Shown: positions 48,574 to 59,021, counted from the first letter of the stretch. The stretch: DNA of 64,000 nucleotides from Geofilum rubicundum JCM 15548 (GCF_000974365.1 NZ_BAZW01000020.1:1-64000); one strand, 5' to 3'. Translations and numbers: made by a program. Notes: generated by a model not told the origin, from the letters alone.

Positions 48574-49191
48574 ATGGATAGTAGTATAAGTAAAGAAGCC
48601 ATAGGAGAATTACCCTTGTGTCAATTTGAGGGAGTGATTACTGTGGTTGAAGACCCTGATGTCGTTCAGGAAATTGTTGATAAACTTTCTCAGGAGAAAG
48701 TTTTGGGTTTTGATACAGAGACAAAACCGGCCTTTAAGAAGGGCACTTCCAATCAAGTATCTCTTTTACAACTTTCAACCAATAAAGAAGCCTATTTGTT
48801 CAGATTGAATAAGGTCGGGCTCTGTGCACCATTGATTCAATTGTTTGAAAATCCTAAAGTCTATAAAGTAGGTGTGGGTATCCGGGATGATCTTCGGGGT
48901 TTGAACCAACTGGCGACTTTTAAGCCTGCCAAATTTGTGGAACTTCAGGAGATGGTAAAGGATTTTGGTATTGACGTCTTCAGTCTCAAAGCTTTGGCAG
49001 GTTTGGTGTTGAACGTGCGTGTTTCAAAACGTCAACGCCTTAGTAACTGGGAAACGGAGGTGTTAACTCCTGGCCAGATTGACTATGCAGCCATTGATGC
49101 CTGGATAGGCCTGCGCATATTTGAAGAATTGATGTTGATTCAACCTGATTTTAAAGTTAAAAGTGTCATCTATCGTAACCAAAACTCATAA
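48574..49191 (+). CDS. 3'-5' exonuclease, RNase D/WRN-like
   Basis: 205 residues with a DnaQ-like exonuclease fold of the RNase D/WRN type: ExoI is VLGFDTETKPAF (DxE pair), ExoII is VYKVGVGIRDDLRGL, and ExoIII is LTPGQIDYAAIDAWIGLRIFEEL (YxxxD). No HRDC domain follows, so it is a single-domain exonuclease. It would degrade RNA or DNA from the 3' end with two metal ions. Its stop overlaps the next ATG by one base (TAATG), indicating co-expression with the rRNA methyltransferase and suggesting an RNA-processing role. Confidence 0.9.
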   Translation: MDSSISKEAIGELPLCQFEGVITVVEDPDVVQEIVDKLSQEKVLGFDTETKPAFKKGTSNQVSLLQLSTNKEAYLFRLNKVGLCAPLIQLFENPKVYKVGVGIRDDLRGLNQLATFKPAKFVELQEMVKDFGIDVFSLKALAGLVLNVRVSKRQRLSNWETEVLTPGQIDYAAIDAWIGLRIFEELMLIQPDFKVKSVIYRNQNS

Positions 49192-50376
49192 TGATGCAAT
49201 TACCCATTATTTACCTTAAACCTGGTAAAGAACAAAGTTTAAAGCGCTTCCATCCCTGGATTTTTTCAGGGGCGATTAAAAATGTGGGTGGAGATATTGA
49301 AGAGGGGGATTTGGTGCGCATACATGATGCCCATGATAATTTTCTGGCCATTGGTCATTATCAGATTGGCTCCATCGCTGTTCGGGTGCTGACTTTTGAA
49401 GATGAGGTGGTTGACCACGCCTTCTGGGTCAGGAAGATTTCTGTAGCCTGGGAGTTGCGTAAAACCCTGGGACTGGCAGCTTCAGAAACGACCAATGCCT
49501 ATCGCCTGATTCATGGTGAAGGGGATGGGATGCCCGGTTTGATTGTGGATATGTATGATACAACGGCCGTCATGCAAATGCATACCGTGGCCATGTATCT
49601 GATGCGGGACAGCCTTGTGAAAGCCTTTCAGGAGGTGTTGGGGGCTCACCTGGAAGCCATTTATGAGAAATCGGAAGGGACCCTTCCTTTTAAGGCGGAT
49701 GTGGAACCCGAAAATGGCTATGTTATGGGACGCAGTAAAACGCATGTGGCTCAAGAGAATGGATTACGTTTTAATGTAGATTGGGAAAAGGGTCAGAAAA
49801 CAGGCTTCTTTGTCGACCAGCGCGATAACCGTGCCTTGCTGGAAAAATACAGTGCCGGCCGCAAAGTTTTAAACACTTTCTGTTATACCGGCGGTTTCTC
49901 CTTTTATGCCTGCGCGGGGGGCCACTTTGGTGCACTCGGTGGACAGTTCTGAACGGGCCATTGTGCTGACCAATGAAAACGTGGCCCTTAATTTTCCGGA
50001 TGAGTCGCGACATGAAGCCTTTGCCATGGATACCTTTAAGTTCATGGAAGCGGCTCAGCAAAAATATGATTTAATTGTGTTGGATCCTCCTGCCTTTGCC
50101 AAACATATGAAGGTAGTGAACAATGCCCTTCAAGGCTATAAGCGACTGAATACGAAAGCCATCGAGCAAATAGCACCGGGTGGAATTTTGTTTACCTTTT
50201 CGTGTTCGCAGGTAATTTCCCGGGACGCTTTTCGTACCATGATTTTTTCGGCGGCTGCGCGCAGTGGGCGGAATGTTCGCATACTTCACCAGCTGGAGCA
50301 ACCCGCAGACCATCCCGTAAGCATCTATCATCCTGAAGGTGAGTATCTGAAAGGTTTGGTGCTTTATGTGGAATAG
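49191..50376 (+). CDS. Class I SAM-dependent rRNA methyltransferase, RlmI-like (one frameshift)
   Basis: About 395 residues. The frame breaks at the G6 run at 49916-49921; two lost G residues (or one extra base) restore FCYTGGFSFYA...GGATLVHSVDSSERA. The N-terminal PUA domain (IYLKPGKEQSLKRFHPWIFSGAIKNVGGDIEEGDLVRIHD), EEHD-like central domain (YRLIHGEGDGMPGLIVDMYD, GFFVDQRDNR) and the Rossmann core with LDPPAFAK and FTFSCSQ match the RlmI/YccW family of 23S rRNA (cytosine-5) methyltransferases. The target, C1962 in Escherichia coli, is inferred from the family. Translationally coupled to the exonuclease gene. Confidence 0.88.
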
Positions 50377-50411
50377 ACAGAAGATTATAAACTTATTTAG
50401 AAGAAGATATT

Positions 50412-51654
50412 TTGAAGTTTAAAGAATTTGGATTCGAAGCAGAAATCCTGGAAGGATTAGATGCTATGCGATTTGAAGAAGCAACACCTGTACAGCAGGA
50501 TACCATTCCCATTATAATGACCGGTAAGGATTTGATCGCTTGTGCACAAACCGGAACCGGAAAAACAGCCGCTTATCTGCTGCCTGTTTTGAATGAATTG
50601 GTGCAACGCAAGGATGAAAATACCACCACGCTTGTTTTGGTGCCTACCAGAGAGCTGGCCATTCAAATAGATCAACAGTTGCAGGGTTTTTCTTACTTTT
50701 TGCCGGTGACCTCTATTGCGGTTTACGGAGGTAATGACGCCGGTCTGTGGGAGCAACAAAAGCGGGCTCTTATCAGTGGTGCCAATGTTATTGTAGCTAC
50801 TCCGGGCCGATTGATTCAGCACCTCACCATGGATTACTTTAAGTTTACCACGCTGAAGCATTTGATACTGGATGAGGCCGATCGGATGTTGGATATGGGC
50901 TTTCATGATGACATCATGCAGATTGTTAAGACCTTGCCCTCAGAGCGACAAACGCTCTTGTTTTCGGCCACCATGCCCTCAAAAATCCGCACCTTATCGA
51001 AAAAGTTGCTGAATCATCCGGAGGAGATCAACATTGCCATGTCCAAACCTGCGGAGGGAATTTTGCAGGCGGCCTATCTGGTGTATGATAATCAGAAAAT
51101 CCCGCTGATTACTTCCTTATTGAAGAATAAGGAGTTGACCAGCATTGTGATTTTTTCATCCACAAAAATTAAAGTAAAAGAGATTCACAGAGCCCTTCGT
51201 CAGGCCGGCTTTCCGGCCGAAGCCATTCACTCGGATCTGGAGCAGGCCGAACGTGAATCGGTCATGCTGGGTTTTCGCAACCGGAAGACGCAGATTCTTG
51301 TGGCCACCGACATCATTGCCAGAGGCATTGATGTGGATGGTATTGATCTGGTCATCAACTATGATGTGCCGGGTGATGCGGAAGATTACGTCCACCGGGT
51401 GGGGCGTACAGCCAGGGCTAAATCTACGGGCGTGGCGTTGACTTTTATCAATGAAAATGAGATGGATAAGTTTGGCATGATCGAGAAGCTGATTGATACC
51501 ACCATCTTTAAATCACCCTTGCCCGATGGTTTTGAGCCAGGACCGGTCTATGACCAATGCGCCAAAGGCCAAGCGTTTTTTTAAGAAACCAGGTGGTGGC
51601 AGCAAGGGCGGCTTTAAGGGAAAGGGCAAGCGGGATTATAAAAAGAAGGCCTAG
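50412..51654 (+). CDS. DEAD-box RNA helicase (C-terminal frameshift)
   Basis: About 414 residues. TTG start (KFKEFGFEAEILEGLDAMRFEEATPVQQDTIPIIMTGKD); the Q motif follows immediately so the start is firm. Motifs: ACAQTGTGKTAAYLLP, PTRELAIQ, ATPGRL, LDEADRMLDMGF, SATMP, FSSTKIKVKEI, DIIARGIDVDGIDLVINYDVPGDAEDYVHRVGRTAR. The frame shifts near 51553-51555 (two lost bases or one extra); the alternative frame continues APKAKRFFKKPGGGSKGGFKGKGKRDYKKKA to 51654, the expected basic, glycine-rich RNA-binding tail, whereas the first frame ends at 51584. Probably acts in ribosome assembly or cold adaptation (RhlE/CsdA-like); exact paralogue not clear. Confidence 0.92.
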
Positions 51655-51697
51655 TGATTGTCTGACTGCTGAATTCTCATCCTCTAACATTTAAGCA

Positions 51698-53811
51698 ATG
51701 TACGTTCAGTTAATATCTTCAGAAACCAATATAGCTCAAAAACAGGTAGCCAATACCATTGCCCTTCTCGATGAGGGAGCCACGATTCCTTTTATCAGTC
51801 GTTACCGCAAAGAACTCACCGGCAGTCTGGATGAAGTCGAAGTCGGCACCATCAAAGAGCGCTACGAGAAACTGCAGGAAATACAAAAAAGAAGGGAAAG
51901 CATTCTCAAGACCATTGATGAACATGGGCTTTTGACGGATGAGTTAAAGCAGCAAATCTCCGCTACCTGGAATGCCACAGAACTGGAAGACCTGTATCTG
52001 CCCTATAAACCCAAACGCAAAACCCGTGCTGTAAAGGCTAAGGAGTTGGGACTGGAACCTTTGGCCAATATACTGATGCTTCAGCAGGAACGCGATGTGG
52101 AAGGAAGGGCCACCGCTTTTTTATCGGATGATGTACTCGATACGGATGCCGCCCTGCAGGCGCGCGCGATATCATTGCCGAACGGATCAATGAGGACATG
52201 AAGGCCCGGGAGGTGATTCGGAATTTGTTCGACCGGGAGGCCGTTATTGTCTCCAAGCTGGTCAAGGGTAAGGAGGAAGCGGCTGCCAAGTACCGCGATT
52301 ATTTTGAATTCTCAGAACCTCTAAAGCGCTGCCCGTCTCATCGGGTATTGGCCATGCGGCGCGCTGAAAAAGAGGGCTTTTTAAAAATATCTGTTGCGCC
52401 CGAGAGTGAGCATGCCCTGGAGTGTCTGAATCGTCTTTTTTTAAGGGGCAGGAATGCGGCAGCCGAGCAGGTAGAGAAGGCCGTGGAGGATGCCTATAAG
52501 CGTTTGCTGGCGCCGTCCATTGAAAATGAGTTTGCTGCCTTATCGCGCGAAAAGGCAGAACTGGGAGCGATCCAGGTTTTTGCTTCCAATCTGCGCCAGT
52601 TATTGCTTTCTTCCCCTTTGGGTCAGAAGCGCGTTTTGGCCATTGATCCCGGCTACCGTTCCGGTTGCAAGGTGGTTTGTCTGGATGCGCAGGGCAATCT
52701 TTTGCACAATGAGACCATTTACCCGCATGCCCCGCAAAATGAAACCAAACAGGCGTATAAAAAAATTGATACACTGGTCGAGGCTTATAAAATCGATGCC
52801 ATAGCCATAGGCAACGGCACCGCTTCGCGTGAGACCGAATCCTTTATCCGCAACATGCGATTTAATAAGGATATTCTCGTGTTTGTGGTCAGTGAGGACG
52901 GCGCTTCGGTATACAGTGCCAGCAAAACAGCCCGGGAAGAGTTTCCCGAGTACGATGTCACCGTAAGGGGAGCTGTGTCCATTGGCCGGCGACTGATGGA
53001 TCCGCTGGCAGAGCTGGTTAAAATTGATCCCAAATCGATTGGTGTGGGACAATATCAGCACGATGTGGATCAAGGCAGGTTGCGCTCATCGTTGGATCAG
53101 GTGGTGGAGTCGTGTGTGAACATGGTGGGTGTGGAGCTGAATACCGCCAGTCACCATTTACTGACTTACGTATCAGGATTAGGCCCGCAGTTGGCAAAGA
53201 ACATTGTGGAGTACCGTTCTGAAATAGGCGCTTTTAGTTCGCGCAAAGAACTTAAAAAAGTCCCCCGTTTGGGAGCCAGAGCCTTTGAACAGAGTGCCGG
53301 ATTTTTGCGGATCAGCGGCGGCAAGCATCCCCTGGATAATTCAGCGGTTCATCCGGAAGCCTATGGCATCGTAGAGAAAATGGCGGCCGACCTGAATTGC
53401 CGTGTGGATGATTTGATTAAGGAAAAGGATTTGCGTCAACAAATCGACCTGAAACGCTATGTGACCGATAAGGTTGGGATGCCCACGCTGACCGACATTA
53501 TGGCTGAACTGGAAAAGCCCGGTCGCGACCCCCGTAGCGTGATAAAAGTGTTTGAGTTTTCGCCAGATGTACGTTCCATAGAAGATTTGCGCCCCGGCAT
53601 GAAACTGCCGGGCATTGTGACCAATATTACCAACTTTGGTGCCTTCGTGGATGTCGGGGTTAAGCAGGATGGCTTGGTTCATATCAGTCAGTTGGCCAAT
53701 CGGTTTGTGTCTGATCCCAATGACGTTGTGGCCTTACACCAGCATGTAGAAGTGACGGTTGTGGAAGTGGACGCCGCCCGAAAAAGGATTCAATTGAGCA
53801 TGAAGGAATAA
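51698..53811 (+). CDS. tex: Tex family RNA-binding transcription accessory protein (one frameshift)
   Basis: About 704 residues after one G is restored near 52159 (DAALQ-GARDIIAERINED). The Tex order is complete: N-terminal helical region (VANTIALLDEGATIPFISRYRKELTGSLDEVEVGTIKERY), YqgF/RNase H-like domain (RVLAIDPGYRSGCKVVCLDAQGN, AIGNGTASRETESF), helix-hairpin-helix segment (ASHHLLTYVSGLGPQLAKNIVEYR, GAFSSRKELKKVPRLGARAFEQSAGFLRI) and C-terminal S1 domain (GMKLPGIVTNITNFGAFVDVGVKQDGLVHISQLAN). Tex binds nucleic acid and affects transcription and RNA turnover; its precise role is not settled. Confidence 0.93.
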
Positions 53812-53822
53812 AGGAATATCAG

Positions 53823-55123
53823 ATGCCGGATGCGTCGTTTACAAATGAGGGGCTGAAACGAAAAATAGGTGCCTGGGGGCTCAGTGCCAACCTGGTGAAT
53901 ATTGTGGTGGGTGCCGGCATTTTTGTTTTACCGGCTATTGTGGCAGAAGGTTTGGGTCCTGCCAGTATCTTGGCTTATTTACTCTGCGGTGTTTTACTTT
54001 TCCTTATTATGCTTTGTTTTGCGGAAGCGGGGAGTAAAGTGACTTCTTCAGGAGGTGCCTATGCATACATTGAAGCGGCCTTTGGCAAATACCCCGGGTT
54101 TATTACTTCCGTTCTTTTCCTGTTATCATGTATGACCGCTGATGCAGCTGTGGCCAATGCCTGATGGGGGTTTTGGGAACGGTGCATCCTTTGTTTCAGA
54201 ACCCGATTTATGAGCTTTTGTTTTTTGTGCTTCTCTTTGGGGGCTTGGCTCTTGTCAATATTATTGGCGTTCAGCAAGGTATTGGCCTCGTAAAAATCCT
54301 GACAGTTGTTAAGCTGCTGCCACTTGTCTTGCTGGTGTCCGTGGGTTGGAAGGAGGTGGAATGGACCTACTTTATATGGACCGATACGCCGGATGCCCAT
54401 AGTCTGGGTCAGATGGCCCTGGTGCTGTTTTTTGCCTTTCAGGGTGCCGAGTCCGGACTCGCTGTAAGCGGAGAAGTGTCTAACCCTCGAAAGAATGTAC
54501 CCAAAGGTATTTTTATGGGTTTGTCGGCCGTACTGGTACTTTATGTCTTCATTCAGTATGTTTCCTTAGGTGTGCTGGGGACTTCCTTGATGGATTATAA
54601 AGAAGCGCCGCTGGCAGAGGTCGCGCACCGGGTTTTCGGTCGATGGGGATTGTTTATTATGACCGCCGTGGCTGCTTTTTCGATGTTTGGCAATTTGAGT
54701 GGTGAAGTGCTGAGCATGCCCCGCGTTTTATTTGGAGCTGCGCATGACCGGGTCATTCCTGTTCGACTTTTGGCAAGGGTTCACCCGCGGTTTTCAACGC
54801 CGTATGTAGCTATCATGGTTTACGCCTTGCTGGGTCTTGGTTTGGCTGTTTTTGGCGGTTTTCGGCAATTGGCTGTTATTTCCGGTGCCTCTATTTTACT
54901 CGTTTATCTGGGGGTAGCCCTGACGGTGCTACGCTTGCGAAAATCACACCCGTCCACGGTCAAGGCCTTCAGAATTCTGGGAGGCGCTTTGATTCCCCTG
55001 GCATCTGTTGCTATTATATTCTGGTTTCTGACCAATCTGGAAAAACAGGAAACCCTTGGACTTATGGGGTTCATCCTGCTACTTTCTTTTCTGTATTTGT
55101 GGATACGCCGGTTTAGAAAGTGA
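53823..55123 (+). CDS. APC-superfamily amino acid permease (one frameshift)
   Basis: About 433 residues after one C is restored near 54161 (VANA-LMGVLGTVHP). Twelve membrane helices; the TM1 unwound segment is LVNIVVGAGIFVLPAIVAEGLGP, the family signature, followed by GGAYAYIEAAFGKYPGFIT in TM3 and FFAFQGAESGLAVSGEVSNPRKNVPKGI in TM6. It is likely a proton-coupled amino acid importer or antiporter; the substrate is not predictable. It begins 12 bases after the tex stop and may be transcribed with it. Confidence 0.88.
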
Positions 55124-55211
55124 TTATTATTCTACTCAAATAAATCAAATTCCGGGAAAGGCCTGTGGAGGGAATGGGCAGAACGCTTTCCCACCCTATG
55201 GCGTCCAAATT

Positions 55212-55487
55212 TCAGAAAACAATGAAGGAAAAATTGAAGTCGGATTTGTGTTTGGGCATTTCCGGATAAAGCGGCTTATGTTTGAGCGGTAAATTGCTAT
55301 ATTGGTTCAGGAAGGTCGTGGAATCGAAATCCATCGCCTGCTGATGGTTCTTCAGAAGGGGGGAAGGCCGGTATGAAATGATATTCTCATAATCCGCCTC
55401 ATTGGGCAATTGGGGCTTACTTCCGCTGGTAATTTTGGCAATGGCCAAAATTATTATCAGGTATATGGATATTCTTAACAATTTCAT
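55212..55487 (-). CDS. Small secreted or membrane-anchored hypothetical protein
   Basis: 91 residues: N-terminal hydrophobic signal (LLRISIYLIIILAIAKI) followed by a polar, proline-rich stretch (SGSKPQLPNEADYENIISYRPSPLLKNHQQAMDFDS). I do not recognise it. It stands alone between the permease and a 361-base gap. It could be a fragment of a longer gene broken by the indels seen elsewhere in this window, or a real small lipoprotein-like protein without a lipobox Cys. Confidence 0.4.
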   Translation of the reverse strand: MKLLRISIYLIIILAIAKITSGSKPQLPNEADYENIISYRPSPLLKNHQQAMDFDSTTFLNQYSNLPLKHKPLYPEMPKHKSDFNFSFIVF

Positions 55488-55848
55488 TCGATAATATTTA
55501 TGTTACAATATGCTTCTTCTCTTTCTTCTTTTCCTTCTGCTAAAGAATATTGTTTTCCTTTAAGCCGGGTTTACCCTTAAGACGTTAAGATCTTGTAATA
55601 GTTGCGTTTTTTGGGTAAATAAAATTGTAAAAACCTTAAAAAGTGGGTTGATGCTGCGCTCAGTCCTCCATACAGGTTAAATATTTGGCAGGCAATGTAA
55701 TCATAGGCACATGAAGAAATGGTGAAGAAAAGATTTTTCAAAAGTATACCCGTTTTTTTTAAGAAGTTAATGGAATGGCCAATGGCATCGGATAACCTTT
55801 CGTGGCTATTCCGTATCTTCGCGTTATTGTAAACAGAAAATCAAAATA
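55488..55848. other. 361-base intergenic stretch without a recognised gene
   Basis: AT-rich DNA. No frame of convincing size, no tRNA, no tandem repeat. TATCTTCG at 55814-55821, a near match to the -7 consensus, lies 28 bases before the first lysO gene and is the only feature I could pick out. Confidence 0.5.
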
Positions 55849-56154
55849 ATGGATATTCTTTTTGTTATTGGGTTCTTTTTGGTGGGGATTTTTTTGGGTC
55901 GCTTGTTCCATACCAGACATCGCGTTAAGCTGGCCAGTGAGAAGGGAATGATGTGGGCCGTCTATTTGCTTCTGTTTCTTTTAGGTGTTTCTGTTGGCAA
56001 TAATCCGCAGATTGTTGAGAATTTTCACACTTTGGGCTGGCAGGCATTTCTTTTGTCTCTCGGATCCCTGGGCGGTAGCCTGGTCCTGGGTAAGTTGTTA
56101 ATGGTCCTTTATGGAACAAGGATGGATTTAAAAAAGCGAACCCATGAAAAGTAG
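55849..56154 (+). CDS. lysO: LysO family, N-terminal subunit
   Basis: 101 residues with three hydrophobic segments (DILFVIGFFLVGIFLG; MWAVYLLLFLLGVSVGNN; FLLSLGSLGGSLVLGKLLMVLYG), matching the N-terminal third of LysO (YbjE, DUF340), a lysine exporter that is one ~300-residue chain in Escherichia coli. In Bacteroidota the gene is commonly two genes; here the first ends with a basic tail (KKRTHEK) and its last 11 bases overlap the ATG of the second. Because both halves have proper ends this split looks natural, unlike the frame breaks elsewhere in the window. Confidence 0.85.
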   Translation: MDILFVIGFFLVGIFLGRLFHTRHRVKLASEKGMMWAVYLLLFLLGVSVGNNPQIVENFHTLGWQAFLLSLGSLGGSLVLGKLLMVLYGTRMDLKKRTHEK

Positions 56155-56749
56155 TTTAATTATTCTATCCTTTTTTGCAGCTGGCATCTTTTTCTCCATG
56201 GCTGATTTTTTACCTGCATGGCTCCTCGATGAAAAGCTCTCTTCGTATGCCCTTTATCTTTTAATGTTCATTGTTGGGGTAGGAGTGGGGAGCGACAAAG
56301 CCATTGTGGGCATTTGGCGCCAGCTAAATTTTCGGATCATTCTGATTCCGCTGGTGGTGATTCTCGGTAGTTTGGGAGGCGCAGGACTTCTGTCCTATTT
56401 TATTCACCAGATTAACCTGCAGGAGGCCATGGCTGTGGGGGCCGGTTTTGGCTACTATTCTTTATCGGCGGTTATCATTGCCGGAATAAAAGGTCAGGAA
56501 TTAGGCGTAGTGGCTCTTTTGGCCAACATTATAAGGGAGGTCATCACCCTGGTTATGGCTCCCCTTTTGGTTCGTTTTTTTGGCAAATTGGCCGTAATTG
56601 TGTCAGGCGGCGCAACGGCCATGGACACCACGCTTCCTGTGGTGGTGAAATTTTCAGGCAAAGAGATGGCGGTGGTAGCTATTTTTTCAGGTATCGTGCT
56701 TTCGTTGTTGGTCCCCTTGCTGGTCCCCTTTATTTTGTCTTTTTCTTAA
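56144..56749 (+). CDS. lysO: LysO family, C-terminal subunit
   Basis: 201 residues, about six membrane helices, matching the core of LysO. Family blocks: YALYLLMFIVGVGVGSDKAIVG, VGAGFGYYSLSAVIIAGIKGQELGVVALLANIIREVITLVMAPLLVRFFG, and GGATAMDTTLPVVVKFSGKEMAVVAIFSGIVLSLLVPLLVPF. It should export lysine (or thialysine) with the preceding small subunit. Overlaps the first gene by 11 bases; convergent with the PLP-enzyme gene downstream. No riboswitch-like structure was recognised upstream. Confidence 0.9.
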   Translation: MKSSLIILSFFAAGIFFSMADFLPAWLLDEKLSSYALYLLMFIVGVGVGSDKAIVGIWRQLNFRIILIPLVVILGSLGGAGLLSYFIHQINLQEAMAVGAGFGYYSLSAVIIAGIKGQELGVVALLANIIREVITLVMAPLLVRFFGKLAVIVSGGATAMDTTLPVVVKFSGKEMAVVAIFSGIVLSLLVPLLVPFILSFS

Positions 56750-56776
56750 AACCAGTCAACGCTACTGCCGTGTGGC

Positions 56777-58015
56777 TTAAATGGTAGATAATGCCTGTTC
56801 AATATCCGCTTTAATGTCGGATAGGTCTTCCAGTCCCACCGATAGGCGCAACATGCCCTCGCTGATGCACATTTTTTGTTTGTCTTCCCGACTAAAATCC
56901 CAATAGATGGTAGAGGCCGGATGAATAATCATGGATTTATTGTCGCAAAAATTGGTGCCGCGACGAATCATCTCCAGTGCATTCATGAATTGGAAGCACG
57001 CTGTTTTATCTTTTAACGCCATATTAATAAGACAGCCGGCTTTGCCTTGGCTCAATTGTTTGGTTAAGTTATAGCCCGGATCGTTTTCCAATGCCCCATA
57101 ACGGACCGTTTCTACCTTCGGCTGGTCTTGAAGGAAACGGGCGATTTCAAGGGTGTTGTCCATGATCCGGTCGATGCGCAGGGTTAGGGTCTCAAGACCC
57201 AATAGTTGCAGATAGGCATTGTTGGGTGATAAACAGGCCCCGATATTTCTGTAAATTTCTTTAAACAGCCGTTTGTAAAAAGCGTCCCGGCCAAATTTTT
57301 GGCAGTCGGCCTCTAGTTTTGGGTTGTTGGCCCATTTGTCCGATGGGTACACCAATATGGTACCACCTATGGAGGTTGCCCCGCCCGAAACAAATTTGGT
57401 GTTTGAGAATATTTCAATGTCCACGTTGTGCTGGTCGCAGGGGAACAGATAAGGGGTTAACACGGTGTTGTCTACAATAAGTGGTATGTTTTTCTCCCTG
57501 GCTATTTGCGAAATAGCCGGTACATCAAAAACAATGAGCTGCGGATTGGTGGGAAGTTCCAGAAAAATAGCCCGTGTATTATCATCTATGTTTTCGATGA
57601 TGGATGAAGGTTGCTCAAGATTGGAGAAACGTGCTTCAATTCCAAATGAACGCAGGGTTTTTGAGAAAAAGGACAGCGTATTGCCAAAGAGGTATTGAGA
57701 CGTAATAATATTGTCTCCACTGCTGCACAAAGTAAGGAATACGTTGGAAATGGCTGCCATTCCGGATGCCACACATAAACAATGTTCCGCATTGCTGAAC
57801 ACTTTCAATCTGTTCTGAAGTTCTGTTACGGTGGGATTAGAGATACGTGAATACGCAAAAGCCTCCGAGGCTCCCGTGAACGCATTTTCGGCCTCTTCTG
57901 CTGTTGCAAAGTCGAAGGATGCTGATTCGAATATCGGCGTTTTCAAACTTCGGTTGAAAGTGGCATCCTTCTGTGGTGTCTGACCGTGGATCAGTCGGGA
58001 AGAGATATGTTGCAT
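56777..58015 (-). CDS. Cys/Met-metabolism PLP-dependent enzyme (O-acyl-homoserine sulfhydrylase type)
   Basis: 412 residues of the trans-sulfuration (cystathionine gamma-synthase) family. Markers: TPIFESASFDFATAEEAENAFTG, YSRISNPTVTELQNRL, ASGMAAISNVFLTL, VDNTVLTPYLF, and the PLP lysine in SNTKFVSGGATSIGGTI; the C-terminus ends SEGMLRLSVGLEDLSDI. The long insertion around DKWANNPKLEADCQKFGRDAFYKRL resembles O-acetylhomoserine sulfhydrylases. It probably makes homocysteine from an O-acylhomoserine and sulfide, but cystathionine synthase/lyase or methionine lyase cannot be excluded. Monocistronic by position. No start-region Met-responsive element was recognised. Confidence 0.85.
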   Translation of the reverse strand: MQHISSRLIHGQTPQKDATFNRSLKTPIFESASFDFATAEEAENAFTGASEAFAYSRISNPTVTELQNRLKVFSNAEHCLCVASGMAAISNVFLTLCSSGDNIITSQYLFGNTLSFFSKTLRSFGIEARFSNLEQPSSIIENIDDNTRAIFLELPTNPQLIVFDVPAISQIAREKNIPLIVDNTVLTPYLFPCDQHNVDIEIFSNTKFVSGGATSIGGTILVYPSDKWANNPKLEADCQKFGRDAFYKRLFKEIYRNIGACLSPNNAYLQLLGLETLTLRIDRIMDNTLEIARFLQDQPKVETVRYGALENDPGYNLTKQLSQGKAGCLINMALKDKTACFQFMNALEMIRRGTNFCDNKSMIIHPASTIYWDFSREDKQKMCISEGMLRLSVGLEDLSDIKADIEQALSTI

Positions 58016-58353
58016 AATGATGTGTTCCGGTTTTTAAAGGATATTTGGAAAGGATAAAATTATCCTATTTGTATGAAACTTCAGAATAAAATGGACATAA
58101 AGATGCGGAAGCAGGTGATTTTAATCACGATTTGTTTGGTAGGCTATATTTGTAATAAGGGTATACCCCACTGATTATGAGTGTTGAGAAGAGAAATTTC
58201 CATTTTGTTACGAAATTGGTTTGTTTAACGTTTTGTTAACCTTGTTATTTAGAATGAACAAAGGGTTTGTTTGTAAAATAATGAAAATCAATATATAAAT
58301 AAAATTTTTATTTAGACAGGCTCTAAATTGCTCAAAAAAATAGTTGCAAATCT
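58016..58353. other. 338-base divergent intergenic region
   Basis: AT-rich. A plus-strand TATATTTG near 58145-58152 matches the -7 consensus without a clear -33 partner. No gene or hairpin of note; the sigma-factor promoter follows at 58354. Confidence 0.4.
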
Positions 58354-58384
58354 TTTGTCAGTGTTTATGATTGGCGTATATTTG
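58354..58384 (+). promoter_or_regulatory. Consensus Bacteroidota promoter of the sigma-factor gene
   Basis: TTTG (58354-58357), exactly 19 bases, then TATATTTG (58377-58384): a textbook match to TTTG-N19-TAnnTTTG. Transcription would start near 58391, about 27 bases before the ATG at 58418. It suggests expression by the housekeeping sigma factor rather than by the ECF factor itself. Confidence 0.75.
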
Positions 58385-58417
58385 TTATACAAAAATGTAA
58401 CAAAAAAACATTCAGCC

Positions 58418-58934
58418 ATGACAACAATGCAATTTAATGACCGGTTGCTTGGACTTCAGGACAAGCTCCTTTATTTCGCTTTGAGCCTGACGGCCAATGA
58501 TGAAGATGCAAGAGACTTATTGCAGGAAACCATTTTGAAGGCTTTAACCTACAGAAAGCAGTTTACGGCCAATACCAATTTTAAAGCGTGGGTGTTTACC
58601 ATCATGAAAAACACTTTCATTAATAATTATCGCCGTAATCAGAAGACCAGAAATACCTTTGATGGTAACGAGGATGCTGCGGGTGGCCTATAAAAGAAAC
58701 TACGCTTCTGAAACGCCGGAGATGGTTCATAGTGTAACTGAAATGAACAGGTATATTGAGCGTCTGGACGATGATTTTCGTATTCCCTTCAAGATGCATA
58801 CCGATGGATATAAATACAAAGAAATTGCAGAACAGCTTGAATTGCCTATTGGAACGGTCAAGAGTCGCATCTTTTTTACCCGTAAAAAATTACAGGAGAT
58901 GTTGCGTGACAGCGAAGGTAGCTACGCCAACTGA
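58418..58934 (+). CDS. ECF-type RNA polymerase sigma factor (one frameshift)
   Basis: About 171-172 residues. The frame breaks near 58687-58690 (two lost bases or one extra), joining NTFDGNEDAAGG with YKRNYASETPEMVHS. Region 2 is LLYFALSLTANDEDARDLLQETILKALTYRKQF and FKAWVFTIMKNTFINNYRR; region 4 is FRIPFKMHTDGYKYKEIAEQLELPIGTVKSRIFFTRKKLQEML. The start at MTTMQFNDRL follows the promoter. No anti-sigma gene is adjacent; in Bacteroidota such orphan ECF factors are often regulated otherwise. Targets unknown. Confidence 0.88.
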
Positions 58935-59021
58935 TAAAAAATTTCGTTTTAATTAGGTAAATGAGTGCTTAATTGATTAAAATACCATAGTTTTGGGTTT
59001 AGGTTTAGTAGATGAGTGTGC

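Noticed and set aside
49191-50376. Programmed frameshift at the G6 run in the RlmI-like gene
   Set aside because: No stimulatory structure or conserved slippery heptamer was recognised, and the same kind of break occurs throughout the window.
53823-55123. Two separate half-size transporters
   Set aside because: Restoring one C near 54161 gives a single 12-helix APC permease.
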